Assembly (NCBI RefSeq): GCF_004340665.1
Contig: NZ_SLWO01000011.1
Span: 1 to 64,000 of the forward strand
Direction: 5' to 3'
DNA: 64,000 nucleotides
Origin: Pedobacter psychrotolerans
Lineage (GTDB): Bacteria; Bacteroidota; Bacteroidia; Sphingobacteriales; Sphingobacteriaceae
Below the pieces are notes generated by a model, which searched no databases, was not told the DNA's origin, and was given only the letters and a program-made list of their open reading frames with translations. Below, piece by piece: positions 53,347 to 63,241 of this stretch. How positions within the stretch are numbered: the stretch's first letter is position 1; every line of letters starts with the position of its first letter. Made by a program: the position numbers and the translations under genes.

Positions 53347-54093
53347 ATGCAATATGCCCTGTTAAACGGAATTAAAGCCGAAGCAGTAAAGGGTGCAAAT
53401 GCCTATTGTATTGGCTGTGGGCAAAAGGTGATTGCTAAATGTGGTACTATAAAAATCAAGCACTGGGCACATGCTGTTGCTGCAAAATGTGATTCCTGGT
53501 GGGAAAATGAAACCATCTGGCACCGCGAATGGAAGGAACACTTCCCCGTTAGTTTTCGTGAAGTAAACTTTTTCGATAATCAACTCCAGGAGTTTCACCG
53601 GGCGGATATTCATACCGCTGCCGGAATCACCATTGAACTTCAAAACTCACCCATCTCATTAAAAGAGTTACAGTCGCGTGAAGCCTTTTATCCTAAATTA
53701 ATTTGGGTAGTAAATGGTTTGAAGTTTAAGAGTTTTAAAATCTTAAAAGCACTTCCAGAACCGCATCACGTGGCGTTGAATCATTTTGAATTTTGTCATA
53801 CAGAGCATCTTTCTATGATCCGCAAAATGGATGCACTCGCTCAAAACCCGAATCCTGAGGTGCTTAATTTTTACCATAAGGATTTAAAATCAATTCCAAT
53901 AAGTACTAAATTTTATGCTTTCAGTTGGCGAAATCCGCATCAGGCCTGGATGCAGGTCTCATGCCCCGTTTTTATCGATTTTGGCGGACATTTTTTATAC
54001 CGTTTGAGAACAAGATATCAGATTTCTGGAAATTATAACTATTTGCAGCTTATAAGTAAGCAATCTTTTTTAGCAAAATATGCCACAGATTAA
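53347..54093 (+). CDS. Competence protein CoiA-like family
   Basis: 248 residues. N-terminal zinc-ribbon-like part with CIGCG and CGTIKIKHWAH, then the nuclease-like core WHREWKEHFP and RADIHTAAGITIELQNSPIS, the D...E..nS pattern of the CoiA nuclease domain. Founding members act in DNA uptake recombination; here only the family is supported. Second gene of its operon. Confidence 0.82.
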   Translation: MQYALLNGIKAEAVKGANAYCIGCGQKVIAKCGTIKIKHWAHAVAAKCDSWWENETIWHREWKEHFPVSFREVNFFDNQLQEFHRADIHTAAGITIELQNSPISLKELQSREAFYPKLIWVVNGLKFKSFKILKALPEPHHVALNHFEFCHTEHLSMIRKMDALAQNPNPEVLNFYHKDLKSIPISTKFYAFSWRNPHQAWMQVSCPVFIDFGGHFLYRLRTRYQISGNYNYLQLISKQSFLAKYATD

Positions 54094-54215
54094 TTTCATA
54101 AAAAAAATAGAAATTACATTGTTGCAGCATTATCATAATTTTTGTCACAACAAACATTAAGAATCATTTTTAAGTTAATCAGCCATAGCATCTTTTTTTA
54201 ATTAAAACTTTAGAA

Positions 54216-55055
54216 ATGACAAATATGAATTTAACATTCAAAATTGGCGATATTGAAATTAACCGTGTGGGTTATGGTGCCATGCAATTAACCGGACAAG
54301 GCGTTTTTGGTGAAGTAGAAGACCGTGAAAATGCAAAGAAAGTTTTACAGGCAGCCGTAGCCAATGGCGTAAATTTTATTGATACCGCAGAAGCATATGG
54401 CCCGAAATTTAATGAGTTACTCATTGCTGAGGCGCTACACCCATACGCATCAGGATTGTTGATTGCCACTAAAGGTGGTTTTGACAGAACAGGACCTAAT
54501 AAATGGATTCCAAACGGAAGTCCGGAAAAAATTAAGGCTGATATTGAGGGAAGTTTGGAAAGACTTCAGATAAGCCAGATCGATTTGTGGCAATTGCACC
54601 GCATTGATCCAAGTACGGATGTTGAAAAAACATTAGCTCCGGTAATTGAAGCCGTTAAAGCAGGTAAAATTAAACAGGTTGGTTTATCTGAGGTTAGTAT
54701 AGATCAAATTAAACACGTACAAAATTTACTACCAATTGCGTCCGTTCAAAATATGTATAACCTGGTTGACCGGAAATGGGAAGACGTACTGGATTATACA
54801 GCTGAACAAGGTTTAGCTTTCATTCCATGGTTTCCCTTAGCTTCAGGACCAGCTAAATTAGAAGATAAAATTAAAGCCATTGCAGCAGCACATCAGGCCA
54901 CTACGGCTCAAATTGCTTTGGCCTGGTTACTTAAACGTTCTGAAAACATTCTGCTTATTCCCGGTACCAAATCCGTAACCCATCTGGAAGAAAACCTGAA
55001 AGCAGTTGAAATTAATTTATCTGAAGAGGAATTTGAAACACTATCCAATCAATAG
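54216..55055 (+). CDS. Aldo/keto reductase
   Basis: 279 residues. TIM-barrel NADPH enzyme: FIDTAEAYGP (catalytic Asp and Tyr), ATKGGF (Lys), LWQLHRIDP (His), and the C-terminal LLIPGTKSVTHLEEN. It belongs to the general oxidoreductase group (AKR, PdxI/YajO-like); substrate unknown. Single gene. Confidence 0.92.
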   Translation: MTNMNLTFKIGDIEINRVGYGAMQLTGQGVFGEVEDRENAKKVLQAAVANGVNFIDTAEAYGPKFNELLIAEALHPYASGLLIATKGGFDRTGPNKWIPNGSPEKIKADIEGSLERLQISQIDLWQLHRIDPSTDVEKTLAPVIEAVKAGKIKQVGLSEVSIDQIKHVQNLLPIASVQNMYNLVDRKWEDVLDYTAEQGLAFIPWFPLASGPAKLEDKIKAIAAAHQATTAQIALAWLLKRSENILLIPGTKSVTHLEENLKAVEINLSEEEFETLSNQ

Positions 55056-55126
55056 TAGTCGATAGTAAACTAAGTTCGATTAATAATATGTCATACAATA
55101 CAATCTGAAAAGGTTATTTATATTTT

Positions 55127-55226
55127 TAACCACCACGCCTTTTGGGCACCTTCCGATACATCGGAGGGAATTACAATTGCTATTCCCTCCGATGTATCGG
55201 AGGGTGGTCGCAGACCGGGGTGTTAA
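55127..55226. repeat. Complex palindromic repeat (inverted copy of the 32.7-kb element)
   Basis: Left half CCACCACGCCTTTTGGGCACC with CCGATACATCGGAGGG; right half CCCTCCGATGTATCGGAGGG with TGGTCGCAGACCGGGGTGTTAAA. Each half matches the reverse complement of the opposite half of 32670-32765. The element is built of two facing hairpins and resembles a bacterial interspersed mosaic element. Confidence 0.7.
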
Positions 55227-55283
55227 ATTCAATTAATAATTATCAAATTCAGGTTAGTATTAACATTGCTCAGATTTTTAAAT

Positions 55284-55324
55284 AATTATCCCACTTTTTA
55301 ATTCTTACGGAAAGTGGGATAATT
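55284..55324. terminator. Perfect 14-bp stem-loop
   Basis: AATTATCCCACTTT (55284-55297) and its exact complement (55311-55324) enclose 13 bases. A TT-rich stretch follows. It is 230 bases after the aldo/keto reductase, beyond the palindromic repeat; either a terminator or part of the repeat-rich spacer. Confidence 0.55.
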
Positions 55325-55389
55325 TTGAAATACTTTCCGTTTTAAGATATACAGATAAAGGCCAGCAGGAGTGCGGAGCAGTATAATTA

Positions 55390-55420
55390 TTGAGCACTGC
55401 AATCATTAAATGTAACTTTG
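55390..55420 (+). promoter_or_regulatory. Bacteroidetes-type promoter of the VOC gene
   Basis: TTG (55390-55392), 20-base spacer, TAACTTTG (55413-55420): exact fit. Start near 55424 gives a leader of about 60 bases and supports ATG at 55487. Confidence 0.75.
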
Positions 55421-55486
55421 TAATTGAGTTCCATAAAAAACAGAAATTTTTCAATAGAATTGATTGATAAAATCAGATATTTAACA

Positions 55487-55939
55487 ATGAGAAAAATTAT
55501 CTTCCCTCCGCTTTTATTGTTTTCATTTCTCTTTTTTCAAAAATCCATGGCACAGCAATCCCCTGCAGTATTAAATCATATTGCTGTTTATGTATCTGAT
55601 TTAAGTAAATCAACTGCTTTTTATGGTAGTGTATTTAATCTAAAAGAGATTCCAGAACCGTTTAAAGATGGTAAACATACCTGGTTTTCATTAGGCAATG
55701 CCGGTGCACTACATTTGATTCAGGGAGCGAAAAATGATCAGATTTTTGATAAAAACGGACACCTTTGTTTCAGCGTAGCTTCAATTGATATATTTATTAA
55801 AACATTATCTGCTAAAAACATCCCGTTTGAAGATTGGCCAGGTAAGGCTGGAGCAGTTACGGTAAGGGTTGATGGTGTAAAACAGGTTTATTTTAAAGAT
55901 CCGGACGGGCATTGGCTGGAAACAAATGATGCTAAATAA
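55487..55939 (+). CDS. Secreted VOC/glyoxalase family protein
   Basis: 150 residues. A signal peptide (about 1-23, IIFPPLLLFSFLFFQKSMAQ) precedes one vicinal-oxygen-chelate domain: HIAVYVSDLSKSTAFY, LHLIQG, HLCFSV, and DPDGHWLETN. The His/Glu metal set of the family is visible, but the export signal is unusual for a glyoxalase, so the metal site may act on an extracytoplasmic substrate. The ATG at 55487 is preferred: an upstream TTG at 55424 coincides with the predicted transcription start. Followed after 56 bases by a serine hydrolase. Confidence 0.88.
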   Translation: MRKIIFPPLLLFSFLFFQKSMAQQSPAVLNHIAVYVSDLSKSTAFYGSVFNLKEIPEPFKDGKHTWFSLGNAGALHLIQGAKNDQIFDKNGHLCFSVASIDIFIKTLSAKNIPFEDWPGKAGAVTVRVDGVKQVYFKDPDGHWLETNDAK

Positions 55940-55995
55940 TAAGGCCAAAAGCTGACGGAATAATTCACTGATAAATACCTCATTTAGTTCGAAAT

Positions 55996-57141
55996 ATGAT
56001 TCAATCTTTTTTTTCAAAACTGTTAATGATAATGGTCTTGCTTTTTCAATTTAGCATGGCTAGTGCCCAATATGAAAGTGCTGAAGCAGATTTTGAACAG
56101 GTAATGAACAGATTTAATGCCATTGGTGCTTCGGTTGCGGTGGTGAAAGAGGGGAAGATCATCTATACCCATTCTTTTGGTTTAAAGGATCTGGAGAATA
56201 AAACGCCATTAACAGATCAGGATATTTTCCGAATTGCATCCATTTCAAAATCTTTTTCTGCAACCTCAATCATGCAATTGATTGAAGCTGGGAAGTTATC
56301 TCTGGATGATGATTTTGGTGATTTAGTAGGTTTTAAAATCAGAAATCCGAAATTCCCTGATCAGAAAATTACGCTCAAAATGGCCCTTTCGCATACATCC
56401 AGTTTAAATGACAGTCAGGGATATTTAAACCTGGATTTAATCAACCCGGACAAAAATCCGGATTATGCCAAATGCTACAATGATTATGCGCCAGGAAAAG
56501 GATATCAGTATTGTAATCTGAATTTTAACCTTATTGGAACGATCATCGAAAAAAAATCTGGTGAGCGTTTTGATCAGTATGTCAAAAATCATATCCTCCA
56601 ACCGCTGGGGCTTTACGGTGGCTATTGTGTGGATTCTTTAGATAGCAATAGATTTGTGAAGCTTTACGAATACCATACCGATATAAAAAGTTTCACTCCA
56701 TCACCTACTGCCTACGCACCAAGGCGAGCAGAAATTAAAGATTATGTAATGGGCTACAGTACGCCAATTTTTTCGCCAACCGGCGGAATGAAAATTTCGG
56801 CAACTGATTTGGCTAAGTACATGATGATGCATATGAATTATGGTACTGTTAACGGAGTGAAAATCATTTCTAAAAAACATTCAAAGCTCATGCAAACCAA
56901 AATAACAGAGGAAGAAGAATACGGATTGGCACTTCGCCAAGCGGGTAATTTGATTCCTGGCGTAAAGCTGATTGGTCATACTGGCTCTGCTTATGGCTTG
57001 TACAGTACAATGTTTTTTAATCCTAAGCAAAAGTTTGGTTTCGTCATCATTACCAACGGGATCAATGCTACCTATACCGGAGATTTTCCAGATTTCAGCA
57101 GGGCGGCTATCAATAATTTATATCGTCATTTTATCCAGTAA
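55996..57141 (+). CDS. Secreted serine hydrolase (beta-lactamase class C-like)
   Basis: 381 residues with a signal peptide (about 1-24). Active-site motifs of the class C/AmpC-like fold: SISK with Ser82 and Lys85, YCN with Tyr172, and HTG in LIGHTGSAYG. These enzymes act as peptidases or esterases on cell-wall or other exported substrates; beta-lactam hydrolysis cannot be claimed. It probably shares a transcript with the VOC gene. Confidence 0.9.
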   Translation: MIQSFFSKLLMIMVLLFQFSMASAQYESAEADFEQVMNRFNAIGASVAVVKEGKIIYTHSFGLKDLENKTPLTDQDIFRIASISKSFSATSIMQLIEAGKLSLDDDFGDLVGFKIRNPKFPDQKITLKMALSHTSSLNDSQGYLNLDLINPDKNPDYAKCYNDYAPGKGYQYCNLNFNLIGTIIEKKSGERFDQYVKNHILQPLGLYGGYCVDSLDSNRFVKLYEYHTDIKSFTPSPTAYAPRRAEIKDYVMGYSTPIFSPTGGMKISATDLAKYMMMHMNYGTVNGVKIISKKHSKLMQTKITEEEEYGLALRQAGNLIPGVKLIGHTGSAYGLYSTMFFNPKQKFGFVIITNGINATYTGDFPDFSRAAINNLYRHFIQ

Positions 57142-57343
57142 TTAGCTTGCCTACAATTTGTTGAAAGCTTCAGTATCGACTGCTAATGATCCATCATCAA
57201 ATTGTTTTCATTCGCAAATTCATTTTTTTAAAACTTTTAGCGCTAAATATTACTTTTAAATAGGTTGTCGGAAAAATATACCTGTAAAATTATAACCTCA
57301 TTTTACCGGTTGCTAAAAATTTATCAATCTAATTTAAAATATA

Positions 57344-59473
57344 ATGCCAGAAATTTTACAATTCCCAGGAGATGCTTATCCATTAGGTGCCACATGGGAT
57401 GGTGAAGGAGTAAATTTCGCACTCTTTGCAGAAAATGCCACTGCTGTTGAGCTCTGTTTTTATGATCACGAACACGCAGAGACAGAAACAGATAGAATTA
57501 CCATTCTGGAGCGGTCTCATGAAATTTGGCATGCCTATATTCCGGATATTAAACCGGGCCAGCTTTATGGTTATCGTGTGCATGGCCCTTATGAACCGGA
57601 AAATGGATGTCGGTTTAATCCAAATAAAGTACTGCTCGATCCTTATGCCAAAGCAATAGCCGGAAACATCAAATGGGACAATTCGCTTTTTGGATACAAG
57701 CTTGGCGATCCACTGATGGACCTGAGTTTTAGCGAGAGTGATAATACGGCCTTTATTCCTAAATCAGTAGTAATTGATCCAGCTTATAACTGGGAAGGTG
57801 ATACGCATCCTAAAACTGATTATCATGAAACGGTGATTTATGAAATGCATGTCAAAGGTTTTACGAAAACGCATCCTGAAATTCCTGAAAATATCCGCGG
57901 AACCTATGCCGGATTGGCACATCCAGTTGCCATCGAATACTTAAAGAAACTGGGTGTTACCGCTGTAGAGCTGATGCCGGTACATCAATTCATTTCTGAT
58001 CATCATTTACAGGAAAAAGGGCTAACCAATTATTGGGGATACAACACCATCGGTTTTTTTGCACCCGATTCTCGCTATGCCTCATCAGATGTTAGGGGAG
58101 GACAGATAAATGAATTTAAAGATATGGTTAAGGCGCTTCATGCAGAAGGCATTGAAGTGATCTTGGATGTGGTTTATAACCATACGGGCGAGGGTAATGA
58201 GCTTGGTCCAACTTTATCTTTTAAAGGAATAGACAATGGTGCCTATTACCGCTTAGAAGAAAACAGACGTTATTATACCGATTATACAGGAACTGGAAAT
58301 ACTTTAAACTCCATGTTACCAAATGTGCTTCGTTTTATTATGGACAGTTTGCGGTATTGGATTCAGGAAATGCACGTTGATGGCTTTCGCTTTGACCTGG
58401 CTTCTACACTGGCCAGAGAATTGCACGAAGTGAACAGGCTGAGTTCCTTTTTTGATATCATCCATCAAGACCCTATAATTTCTCAGGTAAAATTAATTGC
58501 AGAACCCTGGGATGTAGGAGACGGGGGCTATCAGGTTGGTAAATTTCCGCCAGGTTGGGCCGAATGGAATGGAATGTACCGGGATGTGATGCGTGATTAC
58601 TGGCGTGGAAATCCAAATATGTTGGGTGAATTTGCACAGCGATTTTTAGGGAGTCCGGATTTATACCAGGAAGATTACCGAAGGCCAACTGCCAGTGTAA
58701 ACTTTATTACCGCTCACGATGGATTTTCACTTCATGACCTCGTTTCCTATAACGAAAAACATAACGAGGCCAATTTAGATCACAATACAGATGGTGAAGA
58801 CCATAACAGATCCTGGAATTGTGGTGTGGAAGGTGAAACCGATGATCAGAATATCATCAAGCTACGTCAACAGCAAAAAAGAAATTTTCTGGCCACATTA
58901 TTTTTATCTCAGGGTATCCCGATGTTGGTCTCTGGTGATGAAATGGGTAAAACACAGCGTGGAAATAACAATACCTATTGTCAGGATAATGAATTGTCTT
59001 GGCTAAATTGGAGTGCTGCTGATGAATCGTTATTGTACTTTACACAACAATTGATCGAGTTACGTTTAAATCATCCGAGTTTAAGAAGAAGGAAATGGTT
59101 TAACGGACAGGAAGTTGGAGAGGACGGCGTAAAAGATATCGCTTGGTTTACACCTGATGGTAATCCGATGAAAGGCTATAACTGGGAAAGTGACTTTGCC
59201 CGGTCTATTGGGATTTACTTTCATGGTGAAGGTATTCAGAGCAAAGGACCTATGGGCGAGGATATTTTAGATAATCATTTCTTCATTATATTTAATGCAC
59301 ACTATGAAGGGCTTAATTATAAATTGCCAAAAGAAGATTATGCTAAAAAATGGAGAAAGGTCTTGGATACGGGTACCGGAGAAATCTCTAAACAAGATTT
59401 ATCTTTACATGAAGCTGCAGATATTCTTACTGTTGGTGGAAGATCTATATTGGTTTTAAAATCTGAAGAATAA
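57344..59473 (+). CDS. glgX: Glycogen debranching enzyme GlgX
   Basis: 709 residues of the GH13 isoamylase type. A CBM48 domain (about 5-100, GDAYPLGATWDGEGVNFALFAENA) precedes the barrel. Catalytic residues: Asp351 in GFRFDLAS (nucleophile), Glu387 in IAEPWDVG (acid) and Asp in NFITAHDGFSLHDLV. It hydrolyses alpha-1,6 branches of glycogen or limit dextrin. No other glycogen gene is nearby. It is followed at once by a strong terminator. Confidence 0.95.
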   Translation: MPEILQFPGDAYPLGATWDGEGVNFALFAENATAVELCFYDHEHAETETDRITILERSHEIWHAYIPDIKPGQLYGYRVHGPYEPENGCRFNPNKVLLDPYAKAIAGNIKWDNSLFGYKLGDPLMDLSFSESDNTAFIPKSVVIDPAYNWEGDTHPKTDYHETVIYEMHVKGFTKTHPEIPENIRGTYAGLAHPVAIEYLKKLGVTAVELMPVHQFISDHHLQEKGLTNYWGYNTIGFFAPDSRYASSDVRGGQINEFKDMVKALHAEGIEVILDVVYNHTGEGNELGPTLSFKGIDNGAYYRLEENRRYYTDYTGTGNTLNSMLPNVLRFIMDSLRYWIQEMHVDGFRFDLASTLARELHEVNRLSSFFDIIHQDPIISQVKLIAEPWDVGDGGYQVGKFPPGWAEWNGMYRDVMRDYWRGNPNMLGEFAQRFLGSPDLYQEDYRRPTASVNFITAHDGFSLHDLVSYNEKHNEANLDHNTDGEDHNRSWNCGVEGETDDQNIIKLRQQQKRNFLATLFLSQGIPMLVSGDEMGKTQRGNNNTYCQDNELSWLNWSAADESLLYFTQQLIELRLNHPSLRRRKWFNGQEVGEDGVKDIAWFTPDGNPMKGYNWESDFARSIGIYFHGEGIQSKGPMGEDILDNHFFIIFNAHYEGLNYKLPKEDYAKKWRKVLDTGTGEISKQDLSLHEAADILTVGGRSILVLKSEE

Positions 59474-59504
59474 AAAAAGGAGATTTTTAAAATCTCCTTT
59501 TTTT
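59472..59504. terminator. Terminator of glgX
   Basis: AAAGGAGATTTT/AAAATCTCCTTT with A-run left and T-run right, starting at the glgX stop codon. It may also serve the minus-strand gene ending at 59512. Confidence 0.9.
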
Positions 59505-59511
59505 ATAATGA

Positions 59512-59715
59512 TTAAAGCAAATTCGCCAATCCGTTTTTTGGATACGGAAAGGTCAGGATTTTAATGGTTGCTTTTGGATGTTTTACAGCATCACCTTGCG
59601 TTTTCCGACTAAAAAATTTCTCTTGAACTGGTAAGTCAATCAGATGAATAGCATCTGTAACGGCTGGCTTAGTAATCGCTTTCACACTTTTCTTATTATT
59701 TTTTTCTACTAACAT
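59512..59715 (-). CDS. Small basic hypothetical protein
   Basis: 67 residues, basic, no hydrophobic segment. No family known. It lies ten bases downstream of the DUF3606 gene on the same strand and ends at the glgX terminator, which supports a real gene in a two-gene unit, but proof is weak. Confidence 0.45.
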   Translation of the reverse strand: MLVEKNNKKSVKAITKPAVTDAIHLIDLPVQEKFFSRKTQGDAVKHPKATIKILTFPYPKNGLANLL

Positions 59716-59725
59716 TACTTGTATT

Positions 59726-59947
59726 TTAAGAATTAATAAATCGCTGATAAGTACTGGCAGATTTAATTTTCTCCATTCTTAAAAAGTCATTTAGTTTAGA
59801 AAACTCCATACTATGGATAGCTCTAATTGTTGATTTTAACTTTTCACTACTTACTCCGAGTCTTTCTGCCCAGTAGTTGCGATCTTGTTCATCAGAAATG
59901 TCGATTAACTCTTTACGAGCTGTGGTCGAAGTGTTTTGAATTTCCAT
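59726..59947 (-). CDS. DUF3606 domain protein
   Basis: 73 residues. DEQDRNYWAERLGVSSEKLKSTIRAI matches the DUF3606 signature ('YWa..lgvs.eeL..av'), a small helical domain of unknown function. The C-terminus is helical. It precedes the small basic gene on the same strand. Confidence 0.8.
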   Translation of the reverse strand: MEIQNTSTTARKELIDISDEQDRNYWAERLGVSSEKLKSTIRAIHSMEFSKLNDFLRMEKIKSASTYQRFINS

Positions 59948-60070
59948 AGGTCTATAATTTGGCTAATTGATATAGATTGAACAAAGTATTGTGCCTATTG
60001 GTTTTGTTTCGTTGATTGGATTTTGTTTTCTTATTGTCAGATTTCATTCTGTGGCGTTTTTTATCATTAA

Positions 60071-60440
60071 ACTTGCGAAGTTCTGCCACGCTTTTGGCCT
60101 TTGAAACTTCGCGAGTTGACGTTGAATCGAATTACGAAGTTTTGATGGAAAGGTGTGCAGGGGAAATTTCGTCAGTCTAAGTATTATGTCTTGCACATTG
60201 CTCCATTTTAGCATTAGATTCATTTTTTAAACTGGCGAAGTTCTGCCACGCTTTTGGCCTTTGAAACTTCGCAAGTTGACGTTGAATCGACTTACGAAGT
60301 TTTGATGGATTGGTGTGCAGGGGAAACTTCGTCAGTCTAAACACATCATGTTTACACATTGCGCTACTTTAGCATTAGATTCATCTTTTAAACTGGCGAA
60401 GTTCTGCCACGCTTTTGGCCTTTAAAACTTCGCAAGTTGA
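60071..60440. repeat. Tandem ~160-bp repeat, two full units and a partial third
   Basis: Units start at 60071, 60231 and 60392 (ACTGGCGAAGTTCTGCC type). The first two run ~160 bp and share ACTTCG...GAGTTGACG, TTACGAAGTTTTGATGG and GGGGAAA.TTCGTCAGTCTAA; the third stops after ~49 bp. A partial relative lies at 17472-17520. Reading frames in it follow the repeat and are not genes. Flanks (59948-60070 and 60441-60478) show nothing else. Confidence 0.85.
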
Positions 60441-60478
60441 TATTAAAAACCTTTTCTGTTTCAACACTGTTTTAACAA

Positions 60479-60495
60479 TTCTAATCCGATTAGAA
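60479..60495. promoter_or_regulatory. 17-bp inverted repeat before ligD, possible operator
   Basis: TTCTAATC-C-GATTAGAA, a perfect 8-bp inverted repeat with one-base centre, 22 bases before the ligD ATG. Its regulator is unknown. Confidence 0.45.
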
Positions 60496-60517
60496 CCTTA
60501 CTACAAAATACATCATT

Positions 60518-63217
60518 ATGGGTTTGAAACAATACGAGGCCAAGCGTAATTTTTCTAATACTGCTGAGCCTAAAGCAGGGAAAAGCAAGGATAAAAACAA
60601 ACTGCAATTTGTGATTCAAAAACATGATGCCACCCGTTTGCATTATGATTTTCGTTTGGAAATGGATGGTGTACTCAAAAGCTGGGCTGTGCCCAAAGGT
60701 CCGTCTACAGACCCTAAAAACAAGCGCTTAGCCATGATGGTTGAAGATCATCCTTTCGATTATAAAGATTTTGAAGGGATTATTCCAAAAGGAGAGTATG
60801 GAGGCGGAACAGTAATTGTTTGGGATGAGGGTACCTACGAGCCAATAGAAACTATAAAAGGCAAAAAAGCGCAAGAAAAGCATCTTTTAAAACAACTTTC
60901 AGAAGGGTCGGTTAAAATTAAACTCAATGGAGAAAAACTAAAGGGCGAATTTGCATTAGTGAAAACCAAAGGCATGGGCGAAAATGGCTGGCTTTTAATC
61001 AAACATCGGGATGATTTTGCTACGACCAAAGACATTACCAAACAAGATAAATCTGTCCTTTCCGGAAAAACCATTAGTGCAATGGAAAAAACATCAGAAG
61101 AGGTTTGGAAAGATGGTAAAGCCCAAAAAGTAAAAGTTCCGAAAAAATCCCCGGCTAAAAAGATCATGCCTAAAGAGGAAACCATTGGTGAGCAAGATGA
61201 TGTAGATGTGAAGGCTTTGCTAAAGAAATCACCAAAATCTGCTATGCCTACCGGAATAAAACCCATGCTGGCCACATTGGTTAATGAACCGTTTGATGAT
61301 GATAGCTGGCAATACGAAGTAAAATGGGATGGATATAGAGCCCTGGCTACAATCAATAATGGTGAGGTTGAACTGCTTTCCAGAAACAATAAATCTTTCA
61401 ATGATAAATTTTATCCCATTTATGATTTACTCAGCGAATGGAAAATTAATGCGGTATTAGATGGAGAGATACTGGTGTTAAATGAAAAGGGCATTTCTAA
61501 ATTTGGATCATTGCAAAACTGGCGCAGCGAAGCAGATGGTGAACTCGTCTTTTATTTATTTGATTTGCTGTGGTATGATGGCAAGAATTTGATGGAGCTT
61601 CCTTTGTTTCAACGTCAGGCCATTTTAAATGAAATTTTGCCAGCAGATGATGATCGGGTACGGCTTGGAAAGGTTTTTAAAGCGAGTGGAATTGATTTTT
61701 TTGCCGCAGCGAAGAAAATGGGACTGGAAGGTATTATTGCAAAGAAAATAAACAGTACATATGTATCGGACAGGAGATCAAAAGACTGGTTAAAAATAAA
61801 GGTAAGCAAGCGTCAGGAAGTGGTTATTGCAGGATTTACTAAAAATGAAGATACTTCAAAAGCATTTAGTTCTTTGTTACTTGGCGTGTATGACAAAGGA
61901 AAACTACTGTATGTAGGCAAGGTGGGAACAGGTTTTTCTGATCAGATGCAACGCGAAATGATCAAGCAGTTTGAACCCTTAATTATCAGCAAGAGCCCTT
62001 TCGATGAATTACCTGATGTGAATAAACCCTCTCGGTTCAGGCCAAATCCTCCTAAAGCAAAAGCAACCTGGTTAAAACCAGAATTGGTTTGCGAGGTGGC
62101 TTTTACAGAAGTGACAGAGGATGGTGTATTCAGGCATCCATCTTTTCAGGGCATGCGTGAAGATAAAAAAGCAAAAGACGTTGTCCGTGAAGAAGAAATG
62201 GATACAGAAAAGGTAATCAGCGATAAAGTAGCTAAAACAGAAAAGCACAGTGAAGCCATCAAAGCACCTCAACAAACGGAACGCAAAACATTACTCAATC
62301 CAAAAGAACAAACCCAGGTTCGTAAAATAAAAGGGCATGAGCTAAAATTTACCAACTTAAGTAAAGTGTATTGGCCTGATGATCAGGTAACCAAAAGAGA
62401 TCTGTTCAACTATTACTATCAGGTGGCTGATTATATTTTACCTTACCTCAAAGACCGGCCGCAATCCTTAAATCGTTTTCCTGGAGGAATCAATGGGAAA
62501 AGTTTTTATCAGAAAGATGTGAAGGGGAAAGCGCCAGATTGGGCTAAAACTTTCCCTTATGAGAATGGCGAGGGAGAAAAAAAGGAATATCTGGTGGGAA
62601 CCGATGAAGCTTCTTTGCTTTGGATGGCTAGTTTGGGCTGCATTGAAATGAATCCATGGTTTAGCAGAACTCAACATCCAGATCATCCAGACTATTGCGT
62701 AATTGATCTGGATCCGGATCAGCATTCATTTGATCAGGTGGTAGAAGCCGCGCAGGTTACAAAAAAAATCCTTGATGCGATTGATGTTCCATCTTATTGT
62801 AAAACATCGGGCTCTACCGGGATGCATGTTTACATTCCCTTAAATGCAAAATATAATTACGATCAAAGTCAGATGTTTGCCAAGATGGTAGTTAGTTTGG
62901 TTCAAAAGGAAATTCCAGACTACACCTCGCTTGAAAGAATGATTCCGGCCAGAAAAGGTAAGATGTATCTTGATTTTCTTCAAAATAGGCCAGGAGCCAC
63001 TATTGCGGGGCCTTATTCGCTCCGACCTAAACCGGGAGCTACGGTTTCCACACCGCTACATTGGGATGAGGTTAAAAAAGGACTGGAAATGAAGGATTTT
63101 AATATTTTTAACACGCTGGATCGATTAAAGGCAGAAGGAGATTTATTTAAAGGAGTTTTAGGAAGAGGCATTGATTTAAAAAAGGCCGTGAATAAAGCTA
63201 AAACCGTTTTTGGTTAG
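60518..63217 (+). CDS. ligD: ATP-dependent DNA ligase D (three-domain)
   Basis: 899 residues. Order: 3'-phosphoesterase domain (about 30-190, HDATRLHYDFRLEMDG), ATP-dependent ligase (about 245-540, catalytic Lys269 in KWDGYRA) and primase-polymerase (about 605-899, with the Asp pair in YCVIDLDPD). It repairs double-strand breaks with Ku. No ku gene is in the window, although the two are often neighbours; one may lie beyond the edge. Start ATG at 60518 follows a palindromic site. Confidence 0.95.
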   Translation: MGLKQYEAKRNFSNTAEPKAGKSKDKNKLQFVIQKHDATRLHYDFRLEMDGVLKSWAVPKGPSTDPKNKRLAMMVEDHPFDYKDFEGIIPKGEYGGGTVIVWDEGTYEPIETIKGKKAQEKHLLKQLSEGSVKIKLNGEKLKGEFALVKTKGMGENGWLLIKHRDDFATTKDITKQDKSVLSGKTISAMEKTSEEVWKDGKAQKVKVPKKSPAKKIMPKEETIGEQDDVDVKALLKKSPKSAMPTGIKPMLATLVNEPFDDDSWQYEVKWDGYRALATINNGEVELLSRNNKSFNDKFYPIYDLLSEWKINAVLDGEILVLNEKGISKFGSLQNWRSEADGELVFYLFDLLWYDGKNLMELPLFQRQAILNEILPADDDRVRLGKVFKASGIDFFAAAKKMGLEGIIAKKINSTYVSDRRSKDWLKIKVSKRQEVVIAGFTKNEDTSKAFSSLLLGVYDKGKLLYVGKVGTGFSDQMQREMIKQFEPLIISKSPFDELPDVNKPSRFRPNPPKAKATWLKPELVCEVAFTEVTEDGVFRHPSFQGMREDKKAKDVVREEEMDTEKVISDKVAKTEKHSEAIKAPQQTERKTLLNPKEQTQVRKIKGHELKFTNLSKVYWPDDQVTKRDLFNYYYQVADYILPYLKDRPQSLNRFPGGINGKSFYQKDVKGKAPDWAKTFPYENGEGEKKEYLVGTDEASLLWMASLGCIEMNPWFSRTQHPDHPDYCVIDLDPDQHSFDQVVEAAQVTKKILDAIDVPSYCKTSGSTGMHVYIPLNAKYNYDQSQMFAKMVVSLVQKEIPDYTSLERMIPARKGKMYLDFLQNRPGATIAGPYSLRPKPGATVSTPLHWDEVKKGLEMKDFNIFNTLDRLKAEGDLFKGVLGRGIDLKKAVNKAKTVFG

Positions 63218-63241
63218 TAAATAATAATCTTTTTCATTCCC

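Noticed and set aside
60177..60359. 60-codon open frame on the minus strand in the second repeat array
   Set aside because: Lies wholly within the tandem units; no family match and no promoter.
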